A model generated the notes under the pieces. The model worked only from the letters and a program-made list of their open reading frames with translations. It made no database searches and was not told the DNA's origin. Below are positions 9,897 through 20,700 of a stretch of 24,907 nucleotides of DNA, in pieces (position 1 is the stretch's first letter; the number at the start of each line of letters is the position of its first letter). The DNA is from Hypholoma sublateritium FD-334 SS-4 (Eukaryota > Basidiomycota > Agaricomycetes > Agaricales > Strophariaceae), in the NCBI GenBank assembly GCA_000827495.1, contig KN817755.1, forward strand, positions 1 through 24,907, read 5' to 3'. The position numbers were made by a program, and so were the translations under genes.

Positions 9897-11900
9897 ATGG
9901 CGTCCTCCTCCCATATTAGAGGCCAAGGCGCCACCAGCTTCTCTGGTAGTCTTGGTCATAATCTCGGGGAATACGATCCTTTTGAAGGGGACAGTGACCA
10001 TGCCGTTTTCTCAGGCGACGATGGCGATTCGGACGAGGACAATCTGGATGATACTCTTTCCCCCGCGCTGGAGCCGTATTATCCCGGAGTTACGATGTGC
10101 ATTGTTGGTGTATCGCCATAATTTCGAAGACAACTGATGAACTCAACGGTGTGTTTCGTCTAGGTTTGCCAGAAACGGCAGCCATATTCAAAAAATGGCA
10201 AAAATTATCCTACGTGTGGCATGACCTGTGCACGAATCCTGGAAGATGCCAATGGGTCCGCCTCAAAGAGTAGCCCACGTAGTCCTCAATCTGCCCAAAC
10301 TGAGGATTTTGAAGAGCACCAAGAAGATTTGTGCATAGTTCGTCGTGAATTCACAATTCTTTAAGATCTTAATTAAATGGATGTAATTGTCTAGGTATGC
10401 CAGACGCGGCCAGCATATAAAGATGGCAAGCGATCGTTTCCTACGTGTGGAAACACATGTGCTCGAAGATATAAGGATATACTGGCCGGGAATGATAGCA
10501 CCCGCACCAATCCGACAGGCCTCACCCGCACCCCATCCAATAAACTCACCCCCGACAAAAGGCCCAACGTAGATGGCCTATCACGCCTATTCAGTACACT
10601 TTCATTGCTAGAGCCCGAGCACAGTCCAACCAATCGCCCAACAATCAAAAGAGCCAATATGGCACCTTGTGTTGTGAGTAATATTTCTAGTCAATTAGGC
10701 GCCGGGTATTCAATGATCGAGATGGTGACATTCCTTGTCAGATTTGCACGGTGAATCCATGTCTCGAGAACAAATTCGTTACCTGTGGGATTAAGTGCAC
10801 AGAGAAGCTCTGTAGTTCTGGATCCTCCAATCCTAGGATGTGCAATGTAAGCAATGCTTCACTGACTGGCACTGAATCACTCTACTAAAAGAATTATGTG
10901 GCTACAGTACTGTCATCGCCGGTCAAAGGCTCCTCACAGCGATCAATGTGGCCCAGAATGCTCAGAAAAGGCGCAAACGGCATGTCTGCTCTGCAGGAGT
11001 CGGCCAAAGTACCAGCAATATCATCTCTGCGGTAAGACGTGTAAAGAAATTGCTGCGAAGTGGACGCCGCTTTTGTTAGAGGCCCAAGTCGACCATGCTA
11101 CATATATATTCGGTATGTCCAAATCAGTTCTACTAAAAAATCTCTTACTAATGCACAGCAAAGTTGAAAAGAAATTCAAAAACGCTTGGAGAGCTACTGG
11201 GAAGGCACCAGCTATCAAAAGGATATACAAAATCATAGAAAGCTCGGACTTTCTACAGCCATACGATCGTTACAAGTGAGCGCCTCTTTTACTTCGATGT
11301 AGCGCGTCTTGATTTTCCTGTAGGAAACGTGTGGGAAACGAGGTCTTTCGCTACCATGGAACATCTCGACAGTGCGCACTGGGAACCTCTGCCAGCAATA
11401 GAAAGCTCTGCAGTAGCAAAACCTGTGCACTTTGCCGCATCATTGAAACCTCGTTCAAGACAAGCCTTGCAAATCCTTCTGGAGGGTAAGCTTTGCACCC
11501 CCTTCTGCGTACGTTTGAAACTTATAAAATGCTAGGTTTGGGCCTGGAATATACACGTCCTCAGCTGCAAACAAGTATCTATTTTTTCGCAATTGCATCT
11601 GGTGCACAGGCTGACGGTCAATAAAGAGCTTACAGCTACACGGTAGGAGGAGCCCGGGTCATGTTATTGACAAAGGTCATCCTTGGAAAAGTGCGCACAG
11701 TTTCGGCTTTCAACGAGGTAATGTCCTGTCCGCCAGGATTTCATTCGGTACGAAGCTCTCGTAAAGTTCCACACTACTATGGTTTCTGATAAAAAGATGA
11801 CTTCATGCAGGTGGTCTTTAATCGCCAAAACGACACGCTTAACGAGACTATTGTTTATTCTGATGACGCTATCCGACCAGTTTTCTTGATCACTTTTTGA
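9897..11900 (+). CDS. PARP-like Cys-rich protein 2 (ADP-ribosyltransferase fold, intact H-Y-E)
   Basis: Ten exons (9897-10103, 10164-10337, 10395-10673, 10742-10846, 10908-11112, 11164-11275, 11324-11485, 11536-11574, 11627-11747, 11811-11900) give 497 residues. An acidic N-terminus leads into five four-Cys modules: Cys 68/71/87/91, 126/129/145/149, 219/222/235/239, 254/257/269/273 and 281/284/296/300. All are CxxC-x11-15-C-G-x2-C, resembling FCS/MYM/TRASH-type treble-clef zinc fingers. A helical linker precedes the PARP-type catalytic region. This contains FRYHGTSRQC (His372), FGPGIYTSSAANK (Tyr421), LLTKVILGK (core strand) and LNETIVYSDDAIRP (Glu480). This is the H-Y-E triad of ADP-ribosyltransferases, so transfer of ADP-ribose from NAD+ is expected; target and chain length are unknown. 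The first two donors (GTTGGT, GTTCGT) are non-consensus but required by frame and homology. The ATG has a strong context (ACCATGG). Confidence 0.85.
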
Positions 11901-12257
11901 CGAAGTTGCTTTGAAGTCACCGTATATACTATATATTCCAAGGAATAGACGTAACAACGACAAAAAGTGGCGAGAAGTTGTGCTTAGTGGAAATATGTAC
12001 AACAGTAGGAGCTTGTAATTGGCGCGATTAAGTGACTATTCCTATTCTCCGATTAAGCGTTCGATGTTGCTGCACACCGGTATCGAGAACGAGTTGATTG
12101 GCTCGGATATAAGGCTGAGGGATTCAAGGGACAGATCTCACGGGGTTCTTGGGATCCTTCTACGATCCGGATTGGGATCCATGCGTGATGTTCTGATACC
12201 TAATATCACCGTGGACCGTGGCCACACGCTGTAGTAAACCTGTTTTCACCCCACATC
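11901..12257. other. Gap between PARP-like 2 and 3
   Basis: These 357 bases separate two tandem paralogs and should carry the terminator of the first and the promoter of the second. Minus-strand and plus-strand open frames that cross the gap are antisense to exons or have no family resemblance. I identify no specific control element. Confidence 0.4.
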
Positions 12258-14070
12258 ATGGCTTCCACCTCGGACAGTAGAGATAATGGCTCAGGATCCA
12301 TCTTTCCCCTTAGTATTAGTAGAGGCCGGACATTCGAATCTTTTCACGAAGACGGCGAGCATGTGGATTTCTCAGGCGACGACGGCGACGACGACGACGA
12401 CGATCTGAATGGCATATATGATACGGCTCCACCGTTAGCGCTTACTGACGGCGCACCATATTACCCTGGAGTTACAACATGCATCGTCAGTACTTGTCTA
12501 GTGGAGTTTACGCTCTCTGATTATTCGGTGGTATATTGCTTTAGGTTTGCGAACAAAGACCGCCATTCTCAAGAAACGGGAAAAATTATCCCACTTGCGG
12601 GATGCGCTGTGCAGGCATATTGCAGCGCCTTCAATCAGACTTCAATCAGCAGCCTCCATCCCCTAGTGGTTCGCGTGCTGGCCCATCCACGCCTACTCGT
12701 GCCCTACCCCGACCAGGGCTCACACCAGGCAGAGCGTCCACCGTAGATGATCTTTCGCGCTCTCTCAGTACACTCTCATTGCCGGAGCGCACTCCCCATC
12801 GCCATCCAACCATTCGACGAGCCAATACGTCACCATGCGTTGTGAGTATTCTTATCGATCAATTAGGCGCCCACCTTTGATCGAGACGATTTCCCTTGGC
12901 AGGTTTGCACAGTGAAGCCATGCCGCGACAGCAGATTTGTTACCTGTGGACTCACATGCGCCGAGAAGTTGTGCAAGTCCGGACCGGCGAATCATGCTAT
13001 GTGTAACGTAGGCAATGTTTCGCCTCTGCGCACTGAAATACTCAACAGAGGACTTATTGCATGCATACACAGTACTGTCATCGCCAGCCGAAGGCACCCA
13101 ATAGCAATCAATGCGGCCCAGTATGCGTCGAAAGAGCACGAGTAGCATGCTTGCTCTGCAAGAGCCGTCCGAAGTACCAGCGTTATCATCTCTGTGGCAA
13201 GTCGTGCAAGGCGATGGCAACCAAGTGGACGCCCCTGATTCTAGAGGCCCCTGCCGGACACGCTACCTATGAATTCGGTAATATAAAACACTCTGCTTCA
13301 ATGTCGCTTATCTGATGTTCAATCAAAGTCGAAAAGAAATTTAGAGACGCATGGAAGTTCCCTACTACACCGGTACCAGCCATCAAAAATATTTTCAAAA
13401 TAATAGAGAGTTCAACCTTTCTGCAGCCGTATGACCGCTACAAGTATAGTCCTCATTTTCTTTGATACGTCAATATTTATTGGTTTCTGTAGGAAAAATT
13501 TCGGCAACGAGGTATTCCGCTATCACGGAACAACTCGACAATGCACACTCGGTTCATCTGGAAATACACAACTGTGTGCCAACACCACCTGTGCGCTTTG
13601 CTGTATTTTGAAGACATCTTTCAAAACGAGCCTCGCTAATCCCGGTGGAGCGTAAGTCAACACCACTGTCCTCAAACCTAATTTCGCGAATTTATTTGTC
13701 ATGACTCATGACAGATTCGGACCTGGAATCTACTCTTCCTCGGCGTCAAACAAGTAATTCTTTCTCCATCTTTGTTGAGCATGACAACTAACGTTCATTG
13801 AAGAGCGTACAGCTATTCGGCAGGTGGAACCGGCGCCATGCTGTTAACAAAGGTTATCCTTGGAAATGTGCGCAGTGTTCAAGGTTGGAATGAGGTGATG
13901 TCCTGCCCACAAGGATTTAATTCAGTATAGTGTTTCTTTTTATGCTATATAAAACTATTTTCAAAAAATATCCTATGCAGGTTGTTTTTGATCGCCAGGG
14001 TGGTGCATTGAATGAAACTATCGTCTATTCTGATGATGCCATACGTCCTGTTTTCTTGATTACTTTCTGA
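12258..14070 (+). CDS. PARP-like Cys-rich protein 3 (ADP-ribosyltransferase fold, intact H-Y-E)
   Basis: Nine exons (12258-12485, 12545-12841, 12903-13007, 13073-13277, 13329-13443, 13493-13651, 13715-13753, 13804-13924, 13981-14070) give 452 residues. The protein is a close tandem paralog of its left neighbour, with identical lengths for the three final exons (39, 121, 90 nt) and for the 105- and 205-nt Cys exons. The N-terminus is acidic (FSGDDGDDDDDD) and ends PYYPGVTTC as in the neighbour. It has four Cys modules rather than five: the exon carrying the neighbour's second module is absent, and module 1 joins a long Ser/Pro linker directly. The catalytic region keeps FRYHGTTRQC (His328), FGPGIYSSSASNK (Tyr376), LLTKVILGN and LNETIVYSDDAIRP (Glu435). 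ADP-ribosyltransferase activity is inferred; the substrate is unknown. A recent duplication is likely. Confidence 0.85.
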
Positions 14071-14665
14071 TTATGTTACTGTCTATTCACGCAGCTCTCC
14101 GTCGTCAGACAAGTCATTATCCCGAGTTTCTGAACTGTGTAGCAGTATCTGTATTTTTCTCCCATCTCCTCTGATACATGCATGCCCATGACTGAGCCAA
14201 TATATCGTTTTAGCACCTAAAACTATCTGTCGATTTTGAGTAGTCGCCATGTCATTAAATTCCTTTGGCGGATCTCAGTTTCTCTACTACTAGCGCAATT
14301 AAGGAAGGAATTCAAGTATGGGGGCACGAGGTACTGTTATTGCTTGATAAAAGTGAGCCTGGCGCGTATTACAGCTTAAGGCTGGAACGAGATATAGCCT
14401 AATTTATATTATAGAACCTTCTGGGGCCTATTTGAACGCTCAAAATGGGGCATCATAAGCACAGTCGCTCCCCGGTCGGACGGCGCCCGTCTGGAAAAGG
14501 CAACTAATTTACGAACGCGACAATCACGTGATCGCGTTCAAGTTGAACAAAAGGGATTTCCACTTTCTCTTCAAGTTTCTTTGTCTCCTCAAGCAACCTC
14601 ACATCTCCCTCCAATTTCCTTCTGTGCAGCATTCGTGGTCGACTATCTATTTTATACATCTCATC
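14071..14665. other. Intergenic region upstream of the resolvase gene
   Basis: No coding exon is evident in this 595-bp gap. It holds the 3' flank of PARP-like 3 and the promoter of the YEN1/GEN1 gene. The one clear motif is the palindromic E-box at 14523-14532. A pyrimidine-rich stretch follows between about 14560 and 14640, as is common ahead of fungal start codons. Confidence 0.45.
14523..14532. promoter_or_regulatory. Palindromic E-box ATCACGTGAT
   Basis: The perfect 10-bp palindrome ATCACGTGAT lies 134 bp before the resolvase ATG. CACGTG is the core site for bHLH factors of the Cbf1/Pho4/MYC type. Function here is inferred from sequence and position only. Confidence 0.4.
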
Positions 14666-17611
14666 ATGGGAGTAGCAGGCTTGTGGGATGTAAGTACCTC
14701 TCCAATTTCTGTACTCACTGAATTTTAACCCGGCGCTTAGGTCCTCAAACCTGCCGCCCAAAACCGCTCGTTGACTGACCTTGCAATTAAAGAAGGATTT
14801 GAAGCAAACCCAGATGGAAAACGCGGGTTCCGCCTCGGAATCGATGCCAGTATATGGTTCTTCCATGCGGAATACGGACGCGAAGGGGAGAACCCTGTCC
14901 TCCGAACGTTGTTCTTTCGCTGCGCGACACTCATGCACACGACGTTTCTGCCTATATTTGTCTTCGATGGCCCGAAACGTCCCGATGTAAAAAGGGGGAA
15001 GAAAATTAACCGGACGCCTCACAAGCTCATTCCTGGGATGAAGCAGATTGTGGAGGCTTTTGGATTCGAGTGGAGGATGGTGAGGGGTTTCATACCAGTT
15101 GTCGCGACTTTTAGCTCAGGAAAATAGGCTCCAGGAGAAGCTGAGGCTGAGTTGGCCTTTCTCAATAGGATCGGAGTCATAGATGGAGTCCTCTCGGACG
15201 ATGTGGATAACTTCCTCTTCGGTGCCACTACGGTCATCCGAAAGTACGTCGCTATACCATAACTCGTTACTCCTGCATGACATCTCTTCCACCATGTCAT
15301 TAGCTCAAGCAACACACTATCTGGCAACCGCGCACATCCAACGCTCAACGCTGCCGGCAAAGACGACGGAAACCACACACGTGTCTTTCATATCGACGAC
15401 ATCCTGGAGCACCCCGACGTCCAGCTTAGCCGCGGTGGCATGATCCTCATCGGTCTTATGAGCGGAGGCGATTACCAACAAGGCGGCTTAGCTCGGTGTG
15501 GTGTGTCAACAGCGCATAGTCTTGCAAAATGTGGCTTTGGCGACAGTCTGTATCAAGCAGCCCGCACTCTCGATCGTGACGACCTTGCCGGGTTTCTCGT
15601 CACTTGGAGGCACGAAATGCGCCAGGAGCTCCGCACCGACTCCCAGAAGATCATCGGTCGCAAGCTAGTCGCCTTGTCCAAAGCAATTCCTGAAGATTTT
15701 CCTGATATCGACATCCTGCTCTCCTACGTCAACCCCATCACGTCCGAAAGCATGGGCCGGGAAAGCAACAACTCGAAACTGACGTGGAGTAAGGAACCAA
15801 ACGTTGCCAAAATCGCGGAAACTTGCGAGTTCTACTTCGAATGGGGGTACAAGGAAGCTATTATCAAGCGCTTCCGCACAGTCATCTGGCATTCGATTGT
15901 GTTGCGCATTCTGCGCCGAGCCGTCCTGGATCTCGACGCCAAAGTAGCTTCTGCTAGGCGAATGCCGCCACCACTCACTCCCAGGAAGAACAAGGCCGAC
16001 AGGGATGGCAGGACACCTTGTGGCACACCATCGAAAATGATCGCCAAACATTTTTCTTCTCTTGCGCTTGATTCCCCGCGAAAAGAACATGGGTCTGAGT
16101 CAGACTCCGAAGAGGACGGCGAAGAAAGGCTCATCGTGAAGGTGCACTCCTCACGCACACATACGTCGACCGACGGCCTTCTGGAATATCGACTGGAAAT
16201 TGCTCCGAAGCAGCTTGTCAGACTCGCCGAGTCCGGAATCAAAGGCATACGCGTTCCTGAAGGCCCGGACGAATGGGCCTCGGAGAAGGAAGACGAGGAG
16301 GAAGGCGGGCCAAAAAAGCGCGGCAAAGGACAACCAGTTGACCCTGAGAGCCACCTACGGGTGTGGATGCCCGCGTGCATGGTCAAACTCGTCGAACCCG
16401 ATCTGGTGCAGGAATTCGAGGATAAGGAGGAGCAAAAGAGGCTCAAGAAAGCGAAGAAAGGTACACGGGCTGCAGCTGCCAAAGACAAGCCTAAGGAGCC
16501 CAAGGAGAAGCGGCCGCGGAAGACGACGAAGAAGGCTGCCCCTCCGTCCCCGCCGCTCAGCGACTCCGAGGACATGTTTGTTTCACCCACGATTCAAAAA
16601 GTCCAACAAACACGCCCTCTTCCTGCTCCATTTCCAGTCATTTCTGTTTCATCTTCAGATGATGAGGATGGTTCTGACTCGTATTTGCCTCTTTCGGTAC
16701 CTGCCGGAAAAGCTAGCACTTCGAAGGTGCTTACAGTCAACATGCCGAAATCCAAGCCGGCAGAAAGTGCTCTTCAGGACGAATTCTTTTCTTCCCCAGT
16801 TTCTACACGAACCGGAATCAAGGATCTCACCAAGAAGAAAGTGCCTCAGACCAGTCTGGTACCGGACCTGAAGTCGTTCTACTCAACCGTGCATCACGCG
16901 TCGACGGCAACGACGCCCAAGAAAGCACAGGGAAGCTCTTTAGGATATACTACACTTTCCAACAGTATCGACATGGTTGTACCAGACAGCGAACCGGCGC
17001 GAGCAAGGTCCCGCGAACTCGCACCCCAAGAAAAGTACAACCCCATCAAATTTCCTCTCCGATCGGTTGCTAGCACGTCTCCGCCTGCAGGCAAAAAGGA
17101 CACTCATCTACCGACTTCGAGCGCAGCTGCGATGTTGCGCACGAAAATCCTGGAGGCAGACATTTCGACCTCCGACGCATACGATCCCGCACTGTGGAGC
17201 AAAGAGGCATTCACACGAAATCCGGTGTGTTCCTCGCCGTCGAAGAGAAGGGCCTCTGTAAACAGCACCTCTCAATCCGAGTCAGAACCTCCGGCGCGTG
17301 TGCATAAATCTCCTCGGAAGCAATCCTCACACGCCTCCCCTCGACGAGCTCGACCCGTGTCTCCGACCCCTGCGGCGCGCCTTCCTCCGAAGAAGCAAAA
17401 CGGGCCCGTAATAGAGATAACAGATGATTCGGAATCCGATACACGGCCAATTTTATCAAACTTACGAAACTTGCCACCGCTCTTGGCTGCGAGAGCCAGA
17501 GCCAAGGCCGCCGCGAATTCAAATAGTACAACCTCTACATTAATCTTTACGAACCCTCGAAAGAAGACCCAACCCACCGTATCTACCAGCGATATAATCG
17601 ATCTTACTTAG
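14666..17611 (+). CDS. YEN1: Yen1/GEN1-type Holliday junction resolvase (XPG/FEN1 superfamily)
   Basis: Exons 14666-14689, 14741-15079, 15128-15243 and 15304-17611 give 928 residues (human GEN1 is 908). The enzyme symmetrically cuts Holliday junctions and 5' flaps during late repair of recombination intermediates. The start MGVAGLWDVLKP is the XPG-family N-terminus. Metal-binding acids are visible as GIDAS (Asp43), FDG (Asp84), APGEAEAE (Glu125, Glu127), SDDVDNF (Asp146, Asp148) and GGDY (Asp216). GLARCGVSTA fits the helix-two-turn-helix DNA-binding segment. Residues about 432-525 look like the GEN1 C-terminal/chromodomain-like region. The long acidic/basic tail carries SUMO-interaction-like motifs: VISVSSSDDE (from 605), VIEITDD (from 862) and DIIDLT as the last six residues. 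Numerous SP/TP sites in the tail fit the cell-cycle control known for Yen1. The A at -3 supports the start. It is convergent with TSC2. Confidence 0.93.
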
Positions 17612-17798
17612 ACAGTTAGATTCACATCTTTTTAGTATGTTCAGGGATTTACAGTGTATTTGTTTAGTATGAATGTTATTTTGGGATACTTGGATATATA
17701 ATTACAATGAAAGAGTGTGTCTTGTGGGGCTCCGCGACTCTGTCGCAGTGCTATACCCGTACAGTTAATGTTCCAGTCGATACAAGTAGATGTGGCTG

Positions 17799-20700
17799 TC
17801 AAAACGATGTGGTAAAGTCCCGCAGAGCCTCCTGCCCCATCACCCCGTCTGCGGCGTCTGCCGGTGCGCCCTCGTGCGGCACCTGGTTTTTGAAGCGGCG
17901 GATCGCCTCCAGGCGGGCGTGCCAGTTCGTTTTCATCTCGACGCGCTCGGTGTCTCGCTGGGTACGCGAGAAAACAGAGGCGAACCAGTCGGCGAGGAGG
18001 CTGAGCTGCCGCACAAGCAGCGGTAGTTTCTCCGCTGAGATCAGCTTGAAGAAGCCAATGGGCGCGAATTCGGTCATCCCCGGCGCCGACTGGATGGTGA
18101 CCTTGAAGTATTCGTTTTCGTGCAGGTTGTTCGAGAAGGCGGCGATGGCGCCGACGGAGTGTGGCTCGATCACGATGTTGACGAATTGGAACTGCGTCTT
18201 CAGCGTGTCGAAGCAGTACGGCAGCGCGGAGTCGTTCCAAACGATTCGCACAAAGTCGTTGCCGATGTGGCGCTTTTTGTTGTTACAGGCAGGGTCGTCT
18301 GGCTTCGTAGGCATCATTGTTGCGGTGTGGTATAGAATCTGGCCGATATCGTCCCACCAGGCGTATGCGTATTCGCCGTCTTCGTCTGGGTCTAGACCAC
18401 CAGCGTAGACGTCGACTTGGCCACGCAAGTTTATGAGTCGCCCAATGCCCTCCAAGAACCGGGTGTATGCTGGCGAGCCATGGACGTTCCGCAGAATGTC
18501 TTCTTCCTGGGTCTGGCCAGGTGCCACGTACATGATGCCGACCTTGTGCGTATCAATAACGGGGATGTTATCAAGCGAGCGTACAAAGCGGTCGATCAAC
18601 GTTCGGTCATGTACGCGTTTGAAAAATGACTCAGTCGTGCCATCTGGGAACGGGGAGAGCTGGAGGATCAAAAAAGAGGGATCAATTTCGACGTGCTTGC
18701 GGCGCTGGGACGGCGCAGTGCCACTCCAGACGTAGCCAGTGATGGGGTCAGGCTGAGGCGGCTCCTCTGCGGCAGACTCTGCCTCGATGAAAAGGCTTGA
18801 CAGGTGTTCCTAGCACCACCAACGAATCAGCAATGGTCAGTAGAAAATGACGTCTATCTCACCGATCTGTTCTCACCGTCCTCCGGCCGCTGCGATTCCA
18901 TCGTCGGATACGGCGGGTCCCTTTCCATTATCAGCGCTCCCGGTACCGACAGCAGGTCCGGTGCAACGTCGCCAGGACCGACCATTGGGACATTTTCCAC
19001 GCGGCACACAAATCGCGAATAGCCAGACGGGCGGCGCGACATGACCTCGACCCAGCCCGTGCGTGCGATCGAGCGCACGGTGATGACCGAGTTGCCCATA
19101 ATCCACGTCTTCTCGGCCTGCGCTTCCGACACCGGGTTCGCGGGATTCGTGACGATGTCGCTGAAGACCGAGTTCGCGGGCCGCGGGTCGGCGCTGCCAT
19201 ACGTGTAGCGCGCGAGCCAGTCGAAGCAGACCTCCGCGGGTTCGTCTACCTGCGCGTTGCCCTCGTTCGCCAGGAGCAGCTGGCGCGTGATGTAGCGCAC
19301 GTGTCGCGGGCGGTCTGGGAGCTTCACGGAGAGGAACCAGATGTACACCACGAAGTAGGAGAGGATGCGCACGTGCTGTGCTAGCGCCCACGACATGGAC
19401 TGCGGCGCGTGCACGCGGTTGTAGTGCTGCAGGAACTGGAGCGCGACGCCGAACACCATCTTGAAGTCGCTCTCGGTGAAGTTGGCATAGAGCTCCTTCA
19501 GCGAACCGACAATGGACAGGAAGCCGAGGATGTGCACGGACATGGTCGGGTTCGACATGATTTGCGAGAGCTTCTCGAGGATGCGTGAGAGGGAGCGGGT
19601 CATCGACGGCTGTAGCTCGAACGCTGAAAGCGACAGGGCATGCAGACAGCACTTGATTGTCGCAGGCGCCCCGTTCAGCCCCGCCTGGAAGATCTCAATC
19701 AGGAGATGGCGTTGCTTGAGGTCGAAGCACCGCCGATAGCTGATCAGAACCGACAGCGTCTGGTACGCCAGCCCATACGCATCGCGCACTTTCAGGCCGA
19801 TTGGCCATTGTTCGATCTGCGACGCGAACTCCCCACCTAAGATCCCAGCACAGATGATGTTCAGCATCTTCGATATAGCCTGCCTCGATTTCGGCCCACA
19901 GAACAGATGCTTGTTCGCCAACTGCACCGGGAGATGGCACAGAACGTAGGAGAGGATCTCCCAGCTCGTCTCCTTCTCCAGCAGGTGGTCGATCGCCAGC
20001 AGGTAGCGCGAGATCGGGAGGACCAGGATGCGGTCCGGGCCCTCGGGGTCGTACGACACGAGCACCTCGCTGGGCGAGTCGGGCCCGGAGACGCAGAACG
20101 GGAACACCTCGGGCATGCGCCACAGTGTCTCGAGCTGCTTCGGCGGCGGTGCTGGTGGTGGCTGCTGCAGCGGCGGCGCCGTCGTGCGCGACCGGCTCCG
20201 GCTTGGGGCCGAGCGCGACGGGCCGCCGAGACCCCGCCCCCGGGAGGGTTGCCGCCCGTCCCGCTCCCCGACAAAGCGTGCACGCGGCTTGCGTACATCA
20301 GGCACGGGGTGGTCCTCCTCTCTGCGTGGCACCCCCGGCGTCTCCGCGCTGGGGTCGATGCGGTTGATCAGCGCGCCAAGCGATGCGACGAGGCCGTTCG
20401 GCTCGTACGTGTAGCTGACGTAGTAGAGGTTGTGGTCGCGGTCCGCGCGCAGGCGCATGAGGAACTGGAGCGCGGTGAGGCGCGCGCGCGGCGACTGGCC
20501 CTCGGTGACGATGCGGAGGAGGAGCTCGTACACCTGCACGGAGAGGCGCAGGTTATTCGGCCCAAGGGAGAACGGCGTGAAGACGAGCTGGCTGAAGATC
20601 TCAACGAGCGCGGCAGAGGCGGATACGTCGCGTGGGACGAGCGGAGCGCCGGGGGGCTGCAGCATCGACGGCAGTGTCGGGTTGAATGGCTCCGGCCTGC

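Noticed and set aside
528..12254. CTGTTTTCACCCCAC at 528-542 and again at 12240-12254, just before the PARP-like 3 start
   Set aside because: A 15-base match between two places in 25 kb can arise by chance, and the left copy is about 350 bp from the nearest start codon; not enough for a shared operator.
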